From Bacillus sp. FJAT-27245 (GTDB lineage: Bacteria; Bacillota; Bacilli; Bacillales; Cytobacillaceae): a stretch of DNA of 56,694 nt. Under the pieces are notes generated by a model, which was not told the DNA's origin, made no database searches, and saw only the letters and a program-made list of their open reading frames with translations. Made by a program: the position numbers and the translations under genes. Below are positions 28,391-36,997 of the stretch, piece by piece; the first letter of the stretch is position 1, and each line of letters starts with the position of its first letter. The DNA is taken from assembly GCF_001273955.1 (NCBI RefSeq), contig NZ_LIGI01000001.1, forward strand, positions 3,100,492-3,157,185, given 5' to 3'.

Positions 28391-28477
28391 ATATTTCTTT
28401 AAAAAGTTGTTTCCCATTTCCAAACACAAAGGATATTCTATTCCTTTTCCCAAAACTGTGCAATGCTTTTTATCCCA

Positions 28478-28518
28478 AATAAGAGAAAAGCACTGTAACC
28501 AAAATGGCTACAGTGCTT
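28478..28518 (-). terminator. Terminator of the nrf operon
   Basis: AAGCACTGTA (28488-28497) / TACAGTGCTT (28509-28518); minus strand continues TTCTCTTATTT. Confidence 0.85.
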
Positions 28519-28566
28519 CCATTGAGACTATTGGCGCTCAAGCTTCCAGATAAATCCCGGCTGAGC

Positions 28567-30009
28567 TTACTTTTTCGGTGTTGCCGGAACAACCGGCTGC
28601 TGTGCAGGGAATTCCCCATTGATGGCGTGTGTTTTCTTCTGGAAGTTATCCTTTTCGCCTGTTACAGCGTTTTTCGCCTTTTCGATTTCCTCTTTCAGTT
28701 TATCGATATTGACGCCTTTTTTAACCAACTCTTCGGTTGCAATCTGGATTGCCTGGTTCGATTCTTCGATTGAAACTGCGAGGGAATCCATCGCTCCCTG
28801 TGGATTATGGAAGCCTGCGGAGCTCTCCGCAGCGACGATGTCCCAGAACCATTGGGCTTTCCTTACATGCTCTTGCGCCGCTTTTACCTTATCCGACTTG
28901 ACGCCTGTGGTGATCATTTTATTCACATAGTAATGCGCATTGATGGAAACTTCTTCCGCCGTATGCAATTGCCTCATGTGGGTATCCTGGATTTCCATCA
29001 CCCTTGCTTCCAGCTTATCCAAGTCCCTGTCGCCATGGCATGTTCCGCACGATGATTTCATTGTCTTAAGCGGGGACGTCCACCAGTGCGATGAAATCTT
29101 GCGTTTGCCATCGACCCGTTCATACGGCATATGGCAATCCGCGCATGCAACGCCGGCTTTGCCATGGGTGCCTTCCATGAATGTTTCGAAATCCGGGTGC
29201 TGCGCCTTCAGCATTGGGGTTCCGGAAACATTGTGGATCCAGTCTTTTTCAAAGCCTTTTTCCTTGGCGATTGTCGAATAGTATTCATACATGTCTTCCG
29301 GCTTGTAGCCCTTGTCCCACGGGAAGGTTACTTCGCTGTTGGTTGCGTCGAAGTAATATTCAACGTGGCACTGGCCACACACATAGCTGCGCATGTCATT
29401 CTTTGTCGCCTTTGATACATCGATGCCCTTTCGCTCCATCGCTTTTACGAAGCTTGGCCGCGTTACGCGAAGGTCCATTGTCTGCGGGTCGTGGCAGTCG
29501 GAACAGCCGATTGGCGAATGGCCCATCTTTTCACCCTTAGGGAAAATCTCTGTTTTAAAATTGGCGCTCCAATACTTCTCGCCCATTTCTTCAATCATTT
29601 TCGGCACAGCGGTCGATTTACATGTATAGCAGGAACCAACCGACTTATCGGTAATCCTTGCGACATTCTTCACATCCTCGAGCGCATAAACGTGGCCGCG
29701 GTCTTCGTTATATTCAGTTGCAAAACCATATCCATTAAATAGGATTGGCAGGTATGGCTCTTTGTCCGGGTCATATTTTGAACGTTTGACGGAACCGCTG
29801 TATTTCGTGTCCGACATTTTTTCGTTCTTCATGTAGCTGTTGTATTGAAGCGGAAACATGTCCTTGAATGCTTCATTTGAGATTTCATCTTTGGAAAGAC
29901 CTGTTGTTTTCGGTTTGGCGGCTGCCTGTTCACTGGAGGAACTGCAGCCCGTAATAATCAGAATGAATGCCAAAAGCATCAAGTATGCTCCGAAACGGAA
30001 CTTGGACAT
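28567..30009 (-). CDS. nrfA: Ammonia-forming cytochrome c nitrite reductase NrfA
   Basis: A 480-residue pentaheme lipoprotein reducing nitrite to ammonium with six electrons on the outer membrane face. The lipobox is IITGC (Cys at about 22). Heme sites in order: CYTCK (the active-site heme with lysine ligand), CSDCH, CGQCH, CADCH and CGTCH. The MLKAQHPDFETF segment carries the KxQH residues of calcium-dependent NrfA, and KAQWFWD the conserved C-terminal helix. It starts 2 bp after nrfH. A lipid anchor replaces the free periplasmic form of Gram-negatives, as expected in a monoderm. Confidence 0.96.
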   Translation of the reverse strand: MSKFRFGAYLMLLAFILIITGCSSSSEQAAAKPKTTGLSKDEISNEAFKDMFPLQYNSYMKNEKMSDTKYSGSVKRSKYDPDKEPYLPILFNGYGFATEYNEDRGHVYALEDVKNVARITDKSVGSCYTCKSTAVPKMIEEMGEKYWSANFKTEIFPKGEKMGHSPIGCSDCHDPQTMDLRVTRPSFVKAMERKGIDVSKATKNDMRSYVCGQCHVEYYFDATNSEVTFPWDKGYKPEDMYEYYSTIAKEKGFEKDWIHNVSGTPMLKAQHPDFETFMEGTHGKAGVACADCHMPYERVDGKRKISSHWWTSPLKTMKSSCGTCHGDRDLDKLEARVMEIQDTHMRQLHTAEEVSINAHYYVNKMITTGVKSDKVKAAQEHVRKAQWFWDIVAAESSAGFHNPQGAMDSLAVSIEESNQAIQIATEELVKKGVNIDKLKEEIEKAKNAVTGEKDNFQKKTHAINGEFPAQQPVVPATPKK

Positions 30010-30011
30010 CC

Positions 30012-30524
30012 TTAAAACCCTCCCTTATGTTCAAGCAGCTCGCCGGACTTAGGCGGCTTATTGAATTCTTTTGTTTTAAAATTCTTTCCATGCGGCACGC
30101 TGCGGTGGCATGTCGTGCAGCTTTCCTTTGCATCGTGCTCTATGTTTGTGAGTGTGCTTTCATGGCATGTAATACAGTTTTGCTCGACAACCCTTTCTGT
30201 CTTTTCGGTTGCATGCAGCACGTTCGGGATTTTTTCGGTCCCGAGCGTATTAAAGTACATATGCCCCATTCCGGCCTTTCCCTTGAATACCAGCTTCTTA
30301 GCCACGCTATCATGCGGCAAATGGCAGTCATTGCAGGATAAAGTCGAATGTGTCGAATCCGTAAAAGATCCGTACGCAGAGTCCATGATGTGGCAGCTCT
30401 GGCAGAAATCCGGCGAGTCCGTATAGGCCATCGTTTTCACAGTCACAACAGACAGGACAATCCCCGCGAAGAGCGCGGCGAAAATGAGTATTTTTTTATC
30501 AATCGCCAAAAGTTTCTTAAACAT
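30012..30524 (-). CDS. nrfH: Tetraheme quinol dehydrogenase subunit NrfH
   Basis: A 170-residue NapC/NirT-family cytochrome. One N-terminal membrane helix (ILIFAALFAGIVLSVVTV) is followed by four heme sites CQSCH, CNDCH, CITCH and CTTCH; the first is followed by IMD, with the Met typical of the NrfH heme 1. It takes electrons from menaquinol and passes them to NrfA. A GGGGAGGTG site precedes ATG at 30524. Translationally close to nrfA. Confidence 0.95.
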   Translation of the reverse strand: MFKKLLAIDKKILIFAALFAGIVLSVVTVKTMAYTDSPDFCQSCHIMDSAYGSFTDSTHSTLSCNDCHLPHDSVAKKLVFKGKAGMGHMYFNTLGTEKIPNVLHATEKTERVVEQNCITCHESTLTNIEHDAKESCTTCHRSVPHGKNFKTKEFNKPPKSGELLEHKGGF

Positions 30525-30619
30525 TCTTTCACCTCCCCAGGTAAATGTTTATCTATTAAAACACCAATGTGTTCTAATCAGTTCCATTATTGCTTCGGGC
30601 GTTCCGGCCACATTTACAC

Positions 30620-30952
30620 TTATTGTCCGGCATCCGCTGTGTTTGCTTTTGAGCGGATGAAGGCAAGCGCTTTCCGGATATCTTCATCCACCTCGCGCTT
30701 CTCTTCAATGGTTTCTGCTGCAAGGCGGTAATACGACTCTTTCAGGATGTTAAAATCCTCAGCCGAAATCTTGTTCATTAACACGTCCATTTCAAATTCA
30801 TTGACGGCCTCATACACTTGTTTCAACTCAAGGCCTTTTTCAGTTTCGGCTGTTGCCGCAAGCCTGTCTCCCCCAAAAAAGGGTGCGATGACAAGGTAAA
30901 GGCAGGCCGAGACAAGCAGCGCACTGATCGTTATGATGTACAGCAAACCCAC
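30620..30952 (-). CDS. CcmI-like membrane protein (N-terminal domain type)
   Basis: A 110-residue protein with one N-terminal helix (LLYIITISALLVSACLYLVI) and a helical cytoplasmic-type segment (EFEMDVLMNKISAEDFNILKE), the pattern of the CcmI N-terminal region without the TPR domain. In System I cytochrome c maturation CcmI or NrfG presents apocytochrome to the CcmF/NrfE heme lyase. The start is GTG with AAGGGGG very close upstream. It follows the CcmH-like gene by 13 bp. The family call is by pattern and context. Confidence 0.65.
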   Translation of the reverse strand: MGLLYIITISALLVSACLYLVIAPFFGGDRLAATAETEKGLELKQVYEAVNEFEMDVLMNKISAEDFNILKESYYRLAAETIEEKREVDEDIRKALAFIRSKANTADAGQ

Positions 30953-30965
30953 CGCCCCCTTTTTG

Positions 30966-31442
30966 TTAAAAATACTTCCTCCGCTCGTTGTCGAGCGTTT
31001 CTTCCAGGCTTTCGTATTCCCTACCGCTTAACGGCTCTCCGGCAAAACAAGCTGATTCTTTTTGCATGTTCCTCTTTGTAATCCTTTTCATGGCAACCGC
31101 CGCTATTGCCCCTCCGCCCGCCAGCCCCGCAATCGGCATTAGCCAGGCGAGCAGCCCGCTTCCTATCTTTTCGGGAACCTTCAGTGCCCCGGGGCCGAGT
31201 TCATCCGTGTAATAGCTGATAATATCCTTCGGCTCCATACCTTTGTTCAGCATCTCAACCACTTCACTGTTATAGGCTTTCCGCACTTTGCATGTTGAAA
31301 GATCATGTTCAGAGTGGCCATCCATATTAAGCTGGCTTGTTACTTCCCTGAATTCCGGGGAATTTTCCGAAAAGGAGGCAAATGCGGCCGCGGGAAGCGA
31401 CGCCAGGAAGAACGCCAGAAGAAAGATTGCTTTTCTGCTCAT
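30966..31442 (-). CDS. CcmH/NrfF-like cytochrome c assembly protein lacking the CxxC motif
   Basis: A 158-residue protein with a signal peptide (AIFLLAFFLASLPAAAFA), a three-helix-type domain and a C-terminal membrane helix (LLAWLMPIAGLAGGGAIAAVAM). The segment SEVVEMLNKGMEPKDIISYYTDELGPGALKVP aligns by eye with CcmH (LREQIAAGKSDQEILDFL...YGxxVLLxPP). Where CcmH has LRCxxC this has LNMDGHSEHDLSTC, with one cysteine only. ATG at 31442 overlaps the ccmF-like stop as ATGA, so the two are translationally coupled. Confidence 0.72.
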   Translation of the reverse strand: MSRKAIFLLAFFLASLPAAAFASFSENSPEFREVTSQLNMDGHSEHDLSTCKVRKAYNSEVVEMLNKGMEPKDIISYYTDELGPGALKVPEKIGSGLLAWLMPIAGLAGGGAIAAVAMKRITKRNMQKESACFAGEPLSGREYESLEETLDNERRKYF

Positions 31443-33418
31443 CGGATCGCCTCCCTTTTTGTGACATGCTGCACAATGGCAGCTCCAGCTGTCTGCCTTC
31501 TGCCCGATAAGGCTACCAGGATGCCCGCCAGCATAATATATCCCCCAGTCCAAATCCAGCTGACGAACGGATTCACCCTGGCAAGGACAGTAATCTTGTT
31601 TTTCGTTTCCCACGAGCTGAGGACTACATACAAATCCTCATTCCATCGCGACTTTACAGCCACCTCTGTCGATGGCTCCGCCCAGTTGTCATAATAGATT
31701 TTTTCCGGGTGGACCGGGGCAAGTTTTTCCCCCTTATAGGCTACTCCCATTTCTGCAAAAATGATGTCCCTGTCGGCTTTTTTTACTTTGTTAAAGCTAT
31801 TGAACGTTAACTCGTAGCTCCCGATAGTGAAACTCTCACCCTTGTTTACCGTTTTAATCAGTTCGAGCGGATAGGCCTGGGAGCTGATGATGCCGACAGC
31901 AAGTACCCCGACTCCAATATGGACAAGATAGCCGCCGTATCTTCGCCTGTTTTTTGTAAAAAGCTTCAATAAGGCTGTTGCCGCGTTTTCGGATGTCGCC
32001 TTTCTCCTTGCCCTGACTGCCAGGATGATTTCCATCGCATGTGTTGCCAGCATGAACACGCAAGCCGATATCCCGATAATGGCAAACAGTCCATTGACGC
32101 CGCTCCCCGCCAGAAAGACAGCAAACAGGACGGATAGCCCGAGGGGCAAACTGATCTGCCTCAGGAAACGTGACAGGCTTGCTTTTTCCCAAGGGATGGC
32201 CGGGCAAATTGCCATAAGCAAAATGAGCGAGAGCAGGATCGGGCCCATAACCTGTTTAAAATAAGGGGCGCCGGTGTTGATTTTCACGCCTAGAAATGTT
32301 TCAGAAACAAGCGGGAAGATCGTTCCCCAAAAAACGGCGAAGGCCGCGGCGAGCAAAATATAGTTATTTAAAAGGAAGCTGTTTTCCTTTGAAAAGTAAG
32401 TCGTGACCGGTACACTCCCGTTATTGATGAGCCGGTAACGCGATACAACCATGTAGGCCGCGAACAGGACCATGAATGACAGGAAAATGAAAAAGTATGT
32501 ACCAAGGCTGCTGTCGGCAAAGGCATGCACACTGGTCAGGATGCCGCTTCGGACGAGGAAGGTTCCGAACAAGGTCAGTCCGTATGACAGAATGACAAGG
32601 AACAGGTTCCATTTCCTGAGCATATTTTTCCGTTCCTGGATCATCACCGAATGGAGCAGCGCAGATACAGTAAGCCACGGCATAAACGAAGCGTTTTCAA
32701 CCGGGTCCCATGCCCAGTAGCCACCCCAGCCAAGCTCGACATATGCCCACCACGCCCCGATAAGGTTGCCCGCGGTCAAAAACATCCATGAGGCGAGGGT
32801 CCATTTCCTCGTCAGCCTCAGCCATGCCGAATCCATGCTTTTTATCATCAGCGAAGCCATCGCAAACGCGAACGGAACCGCCAATCCGACATAGCCAAGG
32901 TACAGTGTGACCGGATGGACGACCATACCCGGGTTTTGCAGCATCGGATTCAGCCCATTCCCGTCCGCGGGGATGGTTTCCGAGAGTTCAAACGGGTTGG
33001 CCAGCCCCAGCAATACCCCAAAGAAGAAAAGCAGGTTCATTGAAAGTACTGCAAGGACATATGGCGTATACTTGCTGTTTTTCGAAAAGGCGATGATTGC
33101 CGTGTACATGCTAAGCAACAGCGTCCAGAACAAGAGCGACCCGGCATTTCCCGCCCAGAAGGCGGAAAGCTTATAGATGAGCGGAAGGCTCTCGTTTGTA
33201 TAGGAAGCCACATACGTATACTCGTACTTGCCGGCTGCCAGGAAATAAAGGAGCAGGCTGGATGCCGAAATGGATACTAGGAGTACCCCGAAGACTCCAC
33301 CCCTCGCGCTGCCAAGCCACTGCTGGCTCTGTGACCTGATGCCCATGGCAGTTGCGGCAAGAATATAGGCCGACAGCAATATTCCAAGGATTAAAGATGC
33401 ATTTCCAACAATATACAT
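31439..33418 (-). CDS. CcmF/NrfE-family heme lyase
   Basis: A 659-residue membrane protein with about 15 helices. The heme-handling WWD motif reads WGGYWAWDPVENASFMPWL near residue 235, with LHSVMIQERKNM after it and the family segments GNAGSLLFWTLLLS and NPGMVVHPVTLYLGY before it. CcmF/NrfE attaches heme to CxxCH or CxxCK sites. AAAGGAGG precedes ATG at 33418. Bacillus normally uses System II (ResB/ResC) for this, so a System I-type lyase next to nrfHA suggests a dedicated route. Confidence 0.9.
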   Translation of the reverse strand: MYIVGNASLILGILLSAYILAATAMGIRSQSQQWLGSARGGVFGVLLVSISASSLLLYFLAAGKYEYTYVASYTNESLPLIYKLSAFWAGNAGSLLFWTLLLSMYTAIIAFSKNSKYTPYVLAVLSMNLLFFFGVLLGLANPFELSETIPADGNGLNPMLQNPGMVVHPVTLYLGYVGLAVPFAFAMASLMIKSMDSAWLRLTRKWTLASWMFLTAGNLIGAWWAYVELGWGGYWAWDPVENASFMPWLTVSALLHSVMIQERKNMLRKWNLFLVILSYGLTLFGTFLVRSGILTSVHAFADSSLGTYFFIFLSFMVLFAAYMVVSRYRLINNGSVPVTTYFSKENSFLLNNYILLAAAFAVFWGTIFPLVSETFLGVKINTGAPYFKQVMGPILLSLILLMAICPAIPWEKASLSRFLRQISLPLGLSVLFAVFLAGSGVNGLFAIIGISACVFMLATHAMEIILAVRARRKATSENAATALLKLFTKNRRRYGGYLVHIGVGVLAVGIISSQAYPLELIKTVNKGESFTIGSYELTFNSFNKVKKADRDIIFAEMGVAYKGEKLAPVHPEKIYYDNWAEPSTEVAVKSRWNEDLYVVLSSWETKNKITVLARVNPFVSWIWTGGYIMLAGILVALSGRRQTAGAAIVQHVTKREAIR

Positions 33419-33439
33419 GCTGTCGGCCTCCTTTCATTT

Positions 33440-34393
33440 TTATAGGTTAAGTTTTTTATGAAGTTCATTGTACTCTGCTTCGGTAATCGTCCCATCGACA
33501 AGCATTTTCCGGAGCTGCGCTTTTTTAGTACCAACGCCAGCGGGTTCAAAAGATGCTGTCACGGCTGAAGTATGCCTTTTTTTCAAAAAAAGGAGGAGCA
33601 ACCCGCACGCAAGCAGGCTTGCCGCGCTAATACCGGCAATCGTAAGGCCTAGCGGCATTTTTTCCGTTTGGGCAGCCTTGGCTGGCTCGGCCGTCTTTCC
33701 GGCAGCCTCAAGCAGCTCATTCGTCGTCCGAGTTTCTTTCCGGTCATAGGAAAGTGTGAAATCTTTCGCCTCGCCTGCCTTCATCCCTTTTACCTGGTAC
33801 GTATGCATCTTCAGCCCGTACGGATTCTCATGCGGAGCTTCGGTTGCCGAGGGGGTGAGCTTCACATTGGCTGCCTCCATTGGCTCAAGTACGGTCAGGT
33901 TGACAAGCATAATGTCGGCGAAGCTTTTAAACGAATAATCCAAAACCTTTTTGGTGCCTTTTGTTTTGATTGCATCGGTGTAAAACTCGATCACGAATTT
34001 ATATTGGTCATTTGGCTCGATTGCCCGGCTCGTTTCCCAGGCGATCGTCCCTTTTTTCACATCGAGCTCATAATTTATCTCAAACATTTGTGACAGGTCG
34101 CTGGAATAATCGGCGACGAACCCAATCCGGAAATTGTCCTCATTCACGGGCAGGGGAATTTCAATTTTTCCTTTTTGCGCTTTGCCTGAATTGTTGATCA
34201 GGCTGCCCTGGTAGCCAATCAGGAGCGGTGGCTTTCTTGTTTCTTTGTCATTCGGATGAATGGCGAATTCAGGCATAACCTGGATGGACAGCTCCTCCAT
34301 CTTCAAAATCCCGTTTTCCTTTTCTTCTCCAAGTACTGAAACGGGCAGCATAAGAACCATCACTAAAAAACAGGCGATAACTTTTTTAACCAT
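33440..34393 (-). CDS. Nrf-operon membrane protein with SHOCT-like tail, function unknown
   Basis: A 317-residue protein, first in the operon. It has a signal peptide (IACFLVMVLMLPVSVLG), an extracytoplasmic beta-rich region (about 25-220), a linker, one membrane helix (about 248-268, TIAGISAASLLACGLLLLF) and a cytoplasmic SHOCT-like end (LRKMLVDGTITEAEYNELHKKL). It has no heme sites, and its only cysteines are in hydrophobic segments. A role in assembling or anchoring the Nrf complex is inference from position. A GGAAGAG site precedes ATG at 34393. Confidence 0.75.
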   Translation of the reverse strand: MVKKVIACFLVMVLMLPVSVLGEEKENGILKMEELSIQVMPEFAIHPNDKETRKPPLLIGYQGSLINNSGKAQKGKIEIPLPVNEDNFRIGFVADYSSDLSQMFEINYELDVKKGTIAWETSRAIEPNDQYKFVIEFYTDAIKTKGTKKVLDYSFKSFADIMLVNLTVLEPMEAANVKLTPSATEAPHENPYGLKMHTYQVKGMKAGEAKDFTLSYDRKETRTTNELLEAAGKTAEPAKAAQTEKMPLGLTIAGISAASLLACGLLLLFLKKRHTSAVTASFEPAGVGTKKAQLRKMLVDGTITEAEYNELHKKLNL

Positions 34394-34480
34394 CGTCCAC
34401 TCTTCCTTTCAAAAGAAAATCTGTCCAAACCCGCAGAAGTTGAGGCTTTAACAAAGGATTTCCGCTGTTTTGCTACCTTA

Positions 34481-34523
34481 TTTAAACCATGGAACCCCCC
34501 CTCATTCTGTGACCAACATCACA
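34481..34523 (-). promoter_or_regulatory. Fnr-type operator and -10 element of the nrf operon
   Basis: TGTGACCAACATCACA at 34508-34523 is TGTGA-N6-TCACA with fully complementary arms, the Bacillus Fnr box. On the minus strand TTTAAA (34486-34481) follows it by 21 bp, placing the box near -41.5 as in Fnr-activated class II promoters. The remaining gap up to 34743 holds a leader and a terminator. Confidence 0.75.
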
Positions 34524-34680
34524 AAAATAAATTGACTCGTTTCCAAATTGTGAACGGCAAGTTTCTGTAGTTTGTGGTTTTAGGAAAATCAAGGAACAGG
34601 AATGGTTTTAAAGGAGTTTAGGAAGGATTCGAATTGTGAAGATTTTATGAACATAGGGGTGAAGCGGAGCAAAAATCATC

Positions 34681-34712
34681 CAAAAAGGCAGCACCCATAC
34701 GGGCACTGCCTT
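34681..34712 (-). terminator. Terminator of the 58-residue protein gene
   Basis: AAGGCAG (34685-34691) / CTGCCTT (34706-34712) with inner CCC/GGG pairing; minus strand continues TTTTTGG. Confidence 0.85.
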
Positions 34713-34743
34713 GGGAGGAAGTTCCATCTTTCCTGGCCAATGG

Positions 34744-34920
34744 CTAATACTTGTTGTTTTCAACATGCATTTTCGATTTCACCGGCTGGCCGCCTGTCTT
34801 TTCATAAGCCCTTTTCGCTCGGTCAATCAAATTTAGGTCGGTTCCAACCTCTACATCCTGGCTGTTGTAGCCATTCCGTGTTTTTTGTTCGGGATTATTC
34901 TTTTTCGATCTTTTTTTCAT
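34744..34920 (-). CDS. Small basic protein of unknown function
   Basis: A 58-residue lysine-rich protein (MKKRSKKNNPEQK) with a conserved-looking middle (DLNLIDRAKRAYEKTG) and no membrane segment. AGGAGG lies 8 bp before ATG at 34920; an in-frame GTG two codons upstream is too near. It is 12 bp downstream of ytzC and shares its direction, so probably cotranscribed. The size and composition resemble small spore proteins, but I cannot place it in a family. Confidence 0.65.
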   Translation of the reverse strand: MKKRSKKNNPEQKTRNGYNSQDVEVGTDLNLIDRAKRAYEKTGGQPVKSKMHVENNKY

Positions 34921-34932
34921 AGTCACGCCCTC

Positions 34933-35196
34933 CTAATGCCTTTGGAGAATCAAGTCATTCTGGATGCCCTGGAGCTGAAGCCTCATCCTGTTCAGCCGTT
35001 CGCGCTGCTGGGAATTGGCGCTCATGGCAAGAATAGTCATATCATTGTAAGCATCTTCGAGAGCTTTTAGCGCTTCAGTATACCCCTCGGCATTGTAATG
35101 CTCCTGCCTGGCTGTATGATTGTATTGATCCTGGGCAAATTCGATTGTCTGCTGGCATTTGCCGATGAAATCCTCGATTGATTGCCGGGTTGCCAA
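34933..35196 (-). CDS. ytzC: DUF2524 protein YtzC
   Basis: An 87-residue soluble helical protein: (M)ATRQSIEDFIGKCQQTIEFAQ, then SANSQQRERLNRMRLQLQGIQNDLIL, matching YtzC. Function unknown. The start is TTG at 35196, with GGGGGG six bases upstream; the frame is open to 35214 but no start there has a spaced ribosome binding site, and the family begins MATRQS. Confidence 0.85.
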   Translation of the reverse strand: MATRQSIEDFIGKCQQTIEFAQDQYNHTARQEHYNAEGYTEALKALEDAYNDMTILAMSANSQQRERLNRMRLQLQGIQNDLILQRH

Positions 35197-35444
35197 TGAA
35201 GTCCCCCCTAACATTGGTAATACGTCCCGTTTTCCTTCCGGGCCGGAACCTGCAACAGCAGCTTCATACTTAGTGTGTTCACCCAGCCGCCAGCTATCAC
35301 GTCTCCGAGCTGATAATTAGTGGGAAGAAATGAAATAGCCTGAAGAAGCCATTCGTGTTAAAATTCAGTTTGTGCCTCCCTGTTCATCCGGCGGGAAGCA
35401 AAATATCAACAACAAAATGACAGTAAAAAAATGAGGTGTGCGAA

Positions 35445-36434
35445 TTGGCGCAAACCAGCCCTTTTCCATATGCAATGGACACTAAACGATATCATACGTG
35501 GAATTATCATCTTCGGGGCCACTTCGGCCACAAAGTTTTCAAGGTGGCGCTCGATGGCGGCTTTGACTGCCCCAACCGGGATGGCACAGTCGCACATGGC
35601 GGCTGTACATTTTGCAGCGCCGCAGGGTCGGGTGATTTCGCCGGAAAGCGGGCGGATGAACTCGAGACCCAATTCCATGAAATAAAAAACAAAATGCACA
35701 CGAAATGGAAGAATGGCAAGTATATGGCCTACTTCCAGGCTTTTACGAATACACATGCGCCCGTTTCCGAGCTGCGTGAAAAATTCGAGGCCGTCCTTAA
35801 GCAGGAAGGCGTTGTCGGACTATCAATTGCGACTCGGCCAGACTGCCTCCCCGATGATGTCGTCGAGTACCTGGCAGAGTTGAATGAGCGCACGTACTTA
35901 TGGGTCGAGCTTGGCCTGCAGACTATCCACGAACGGACTGCAAGCCTGGTCAACCGGGCGCACGATTACAACTGCTACAAAGAAGGCGTCGCAAAGCTCC
36001 GCAAACATAATATCCGCATTTGCACGCATATTATCAACGGCCTGCCCCTTGAAACGACAGAGATGATGCTTGAAACAGCGCGTGAAGTTGCGAAACTTGA
36101 CGTGCAGGGAATCAAAATTCACCTGCTCCATCTCCTCAAAGGAACGCCGATGGTGAAGCAGTATGACAAAGGGCTCCTTGAATTCCTCAAGTTCGATGAG
36201 TATGTAAATCTTGTTTGTGACCAGCTGGAGCTCCTGCCGCCTGAAATGATCGTCCACCGGATAACCGGGGACGGGCCAATCAATTTGATGATCGGACCAA
36301 TGTGGAGCGTCAATAAATGGGAAGTGCTGAACTCAATTGATGCGGAACTAAAGCGGCGGGACAGCTGGCAAGGAAAGTTTTATAAAAGCCGCATAGGTGC
36401 AAGAGAAATTGGAGGTAGTTGCAATGAAGCTTGA
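35445..36434 (+). CDS. mnmL: Radical SAM tRNA-modification enzyme MnmL (YtqA)
   Basis: A 329-residue radical SAM protein. The cluster motif is FDCPNRDGTVAHGGCTFC, the spacing typical of the YtqA subgroup; SIATRPDCLPDDVV and GLPLETTEMM follow in the barrel. YtqA has been renamed MnmL and acts in making mnm5s2U at the tRNA wobble position in bacteria without MnmC. The start is TTG at 35445, giving (M)AQTSPFPYAMDTKRYHT like B. subtilis, with GAGGTG six bases upstream. It overlaps mnmM. Confidence 0.92.
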   Translation: MAQTSPFPYAMDTKRYHTWNYHLRGHFGHKVFKVALDGGFDCPNRDGTVAHGGCTFCSAAGSGDFAGKRADELETQFHEIKNKMHTKWKNGKYMAYFQAFTNTHAPVSELREKFEAVLKQEGVVGLSIATRPDCLPDDVVEYLAELNERTYLWVELGLQTIHERTASLVNRAHDYNCYKEGVAKLRKHNIRICTHIINGLPLETTEMMLETAREVAKLDVQGIKIHLLHLLKGTPMVKQYDKGLLEFLKFDEYVNLVCDQLELLPPEMIVHRITGDGPINLMIGPMWSVNKWEVLNSIDAELKRRDSWQGKFYKSRIGAREIGGSCNEA

Positions 36435-36996
36435 TGGCGTCCTTCCTTTTGCAAGGATCCTGTTGGAAAAAGCCGTCACGGAAGGCGGTGCCGCTATCGA
36501 TGCGACAATGGGAAACGGCCATGACACGCTTTTCCTCACCCGGCTCACAGGCGAAAATGGAATGGTTTTTGCGTTCGACATCCAATCGGAGGCGCTTGAG
36601 GCAACTAAGCAACGGCTTGCCGAAAATGGTGTGAAAAGGGGGGCAACACTTTTCCATGCCGGCCATGAACGGGCCATGGAGCTGATTCCCGCCAAGTATC
36701 ACGGGAAACTGCAGGGGGCCATTTTCAATCTTGGCTATCTGCCGGGAAGTGACAAGAGCATTGTCACCAAACCTGGAACAACGATTGCGGCAATTGAACA
36801 GTTGCTCGAAATAATGGCACCCGGCGGAATCATTGTCCTCGTCATCTATCACGGACACGAGGGAGGGGCAAACGAACGCGACAGCCTGCTCGAATTTGCA
36901 AGCGAGCTTGACCAGAAAGAGGCGCATGTCCTTCAATATGAGTTCATCAATCAGAAGAACAATCCACCTTTCATAATTGCTATCGAAAAAAGGTAA
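36424..36996 (+). CDS. mnmM: tRNA 5-aminomethyl-2-thiouridine methyltransferase MnmM (YtqB)
   Basis: A 190-residue SAM-dependent methyltransferase with VTEGGAAIDATMGNGHDTLFL (motif I) and IFNLGYLPGSDKSI (NLGYLPG, typical of YtqB). It methylates nm5s2U to mnm5s2U in tRNA. ATG at 36424 follows GGAGG and overlaps the mnmL reading frame by 11 bp, so the pair is translationally coupled and serves one pathway. Confidence 0.92.
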   Translation: MKLDGVLPFARILLEKAVTEGGAAIDATMGNGHDTLFLTRLTGENGMVFAFDIQSEALEATKQRLAENGVKRGATLFHAGHERAMELIPAKYHGKLQGAIFNLGYLPGSDKSIVTKPGTTIAAIEQLLEIMAPGGIIVLVIYHGHEGGANERDSLLEFASELDQKEAHVLQYEFINQKNNPPFIIAIEKR

Positions 36997-36997
36997 A

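Noticed and set aside
34508-34523. Crp-type cAMP operator
   Set aside because: The symmetric TGTGA-N6-TCACA also fits Crp, but Bacillus lacks cAMP-Crp control and the Fnr box has this form; the operon is anaerobic respiratory.
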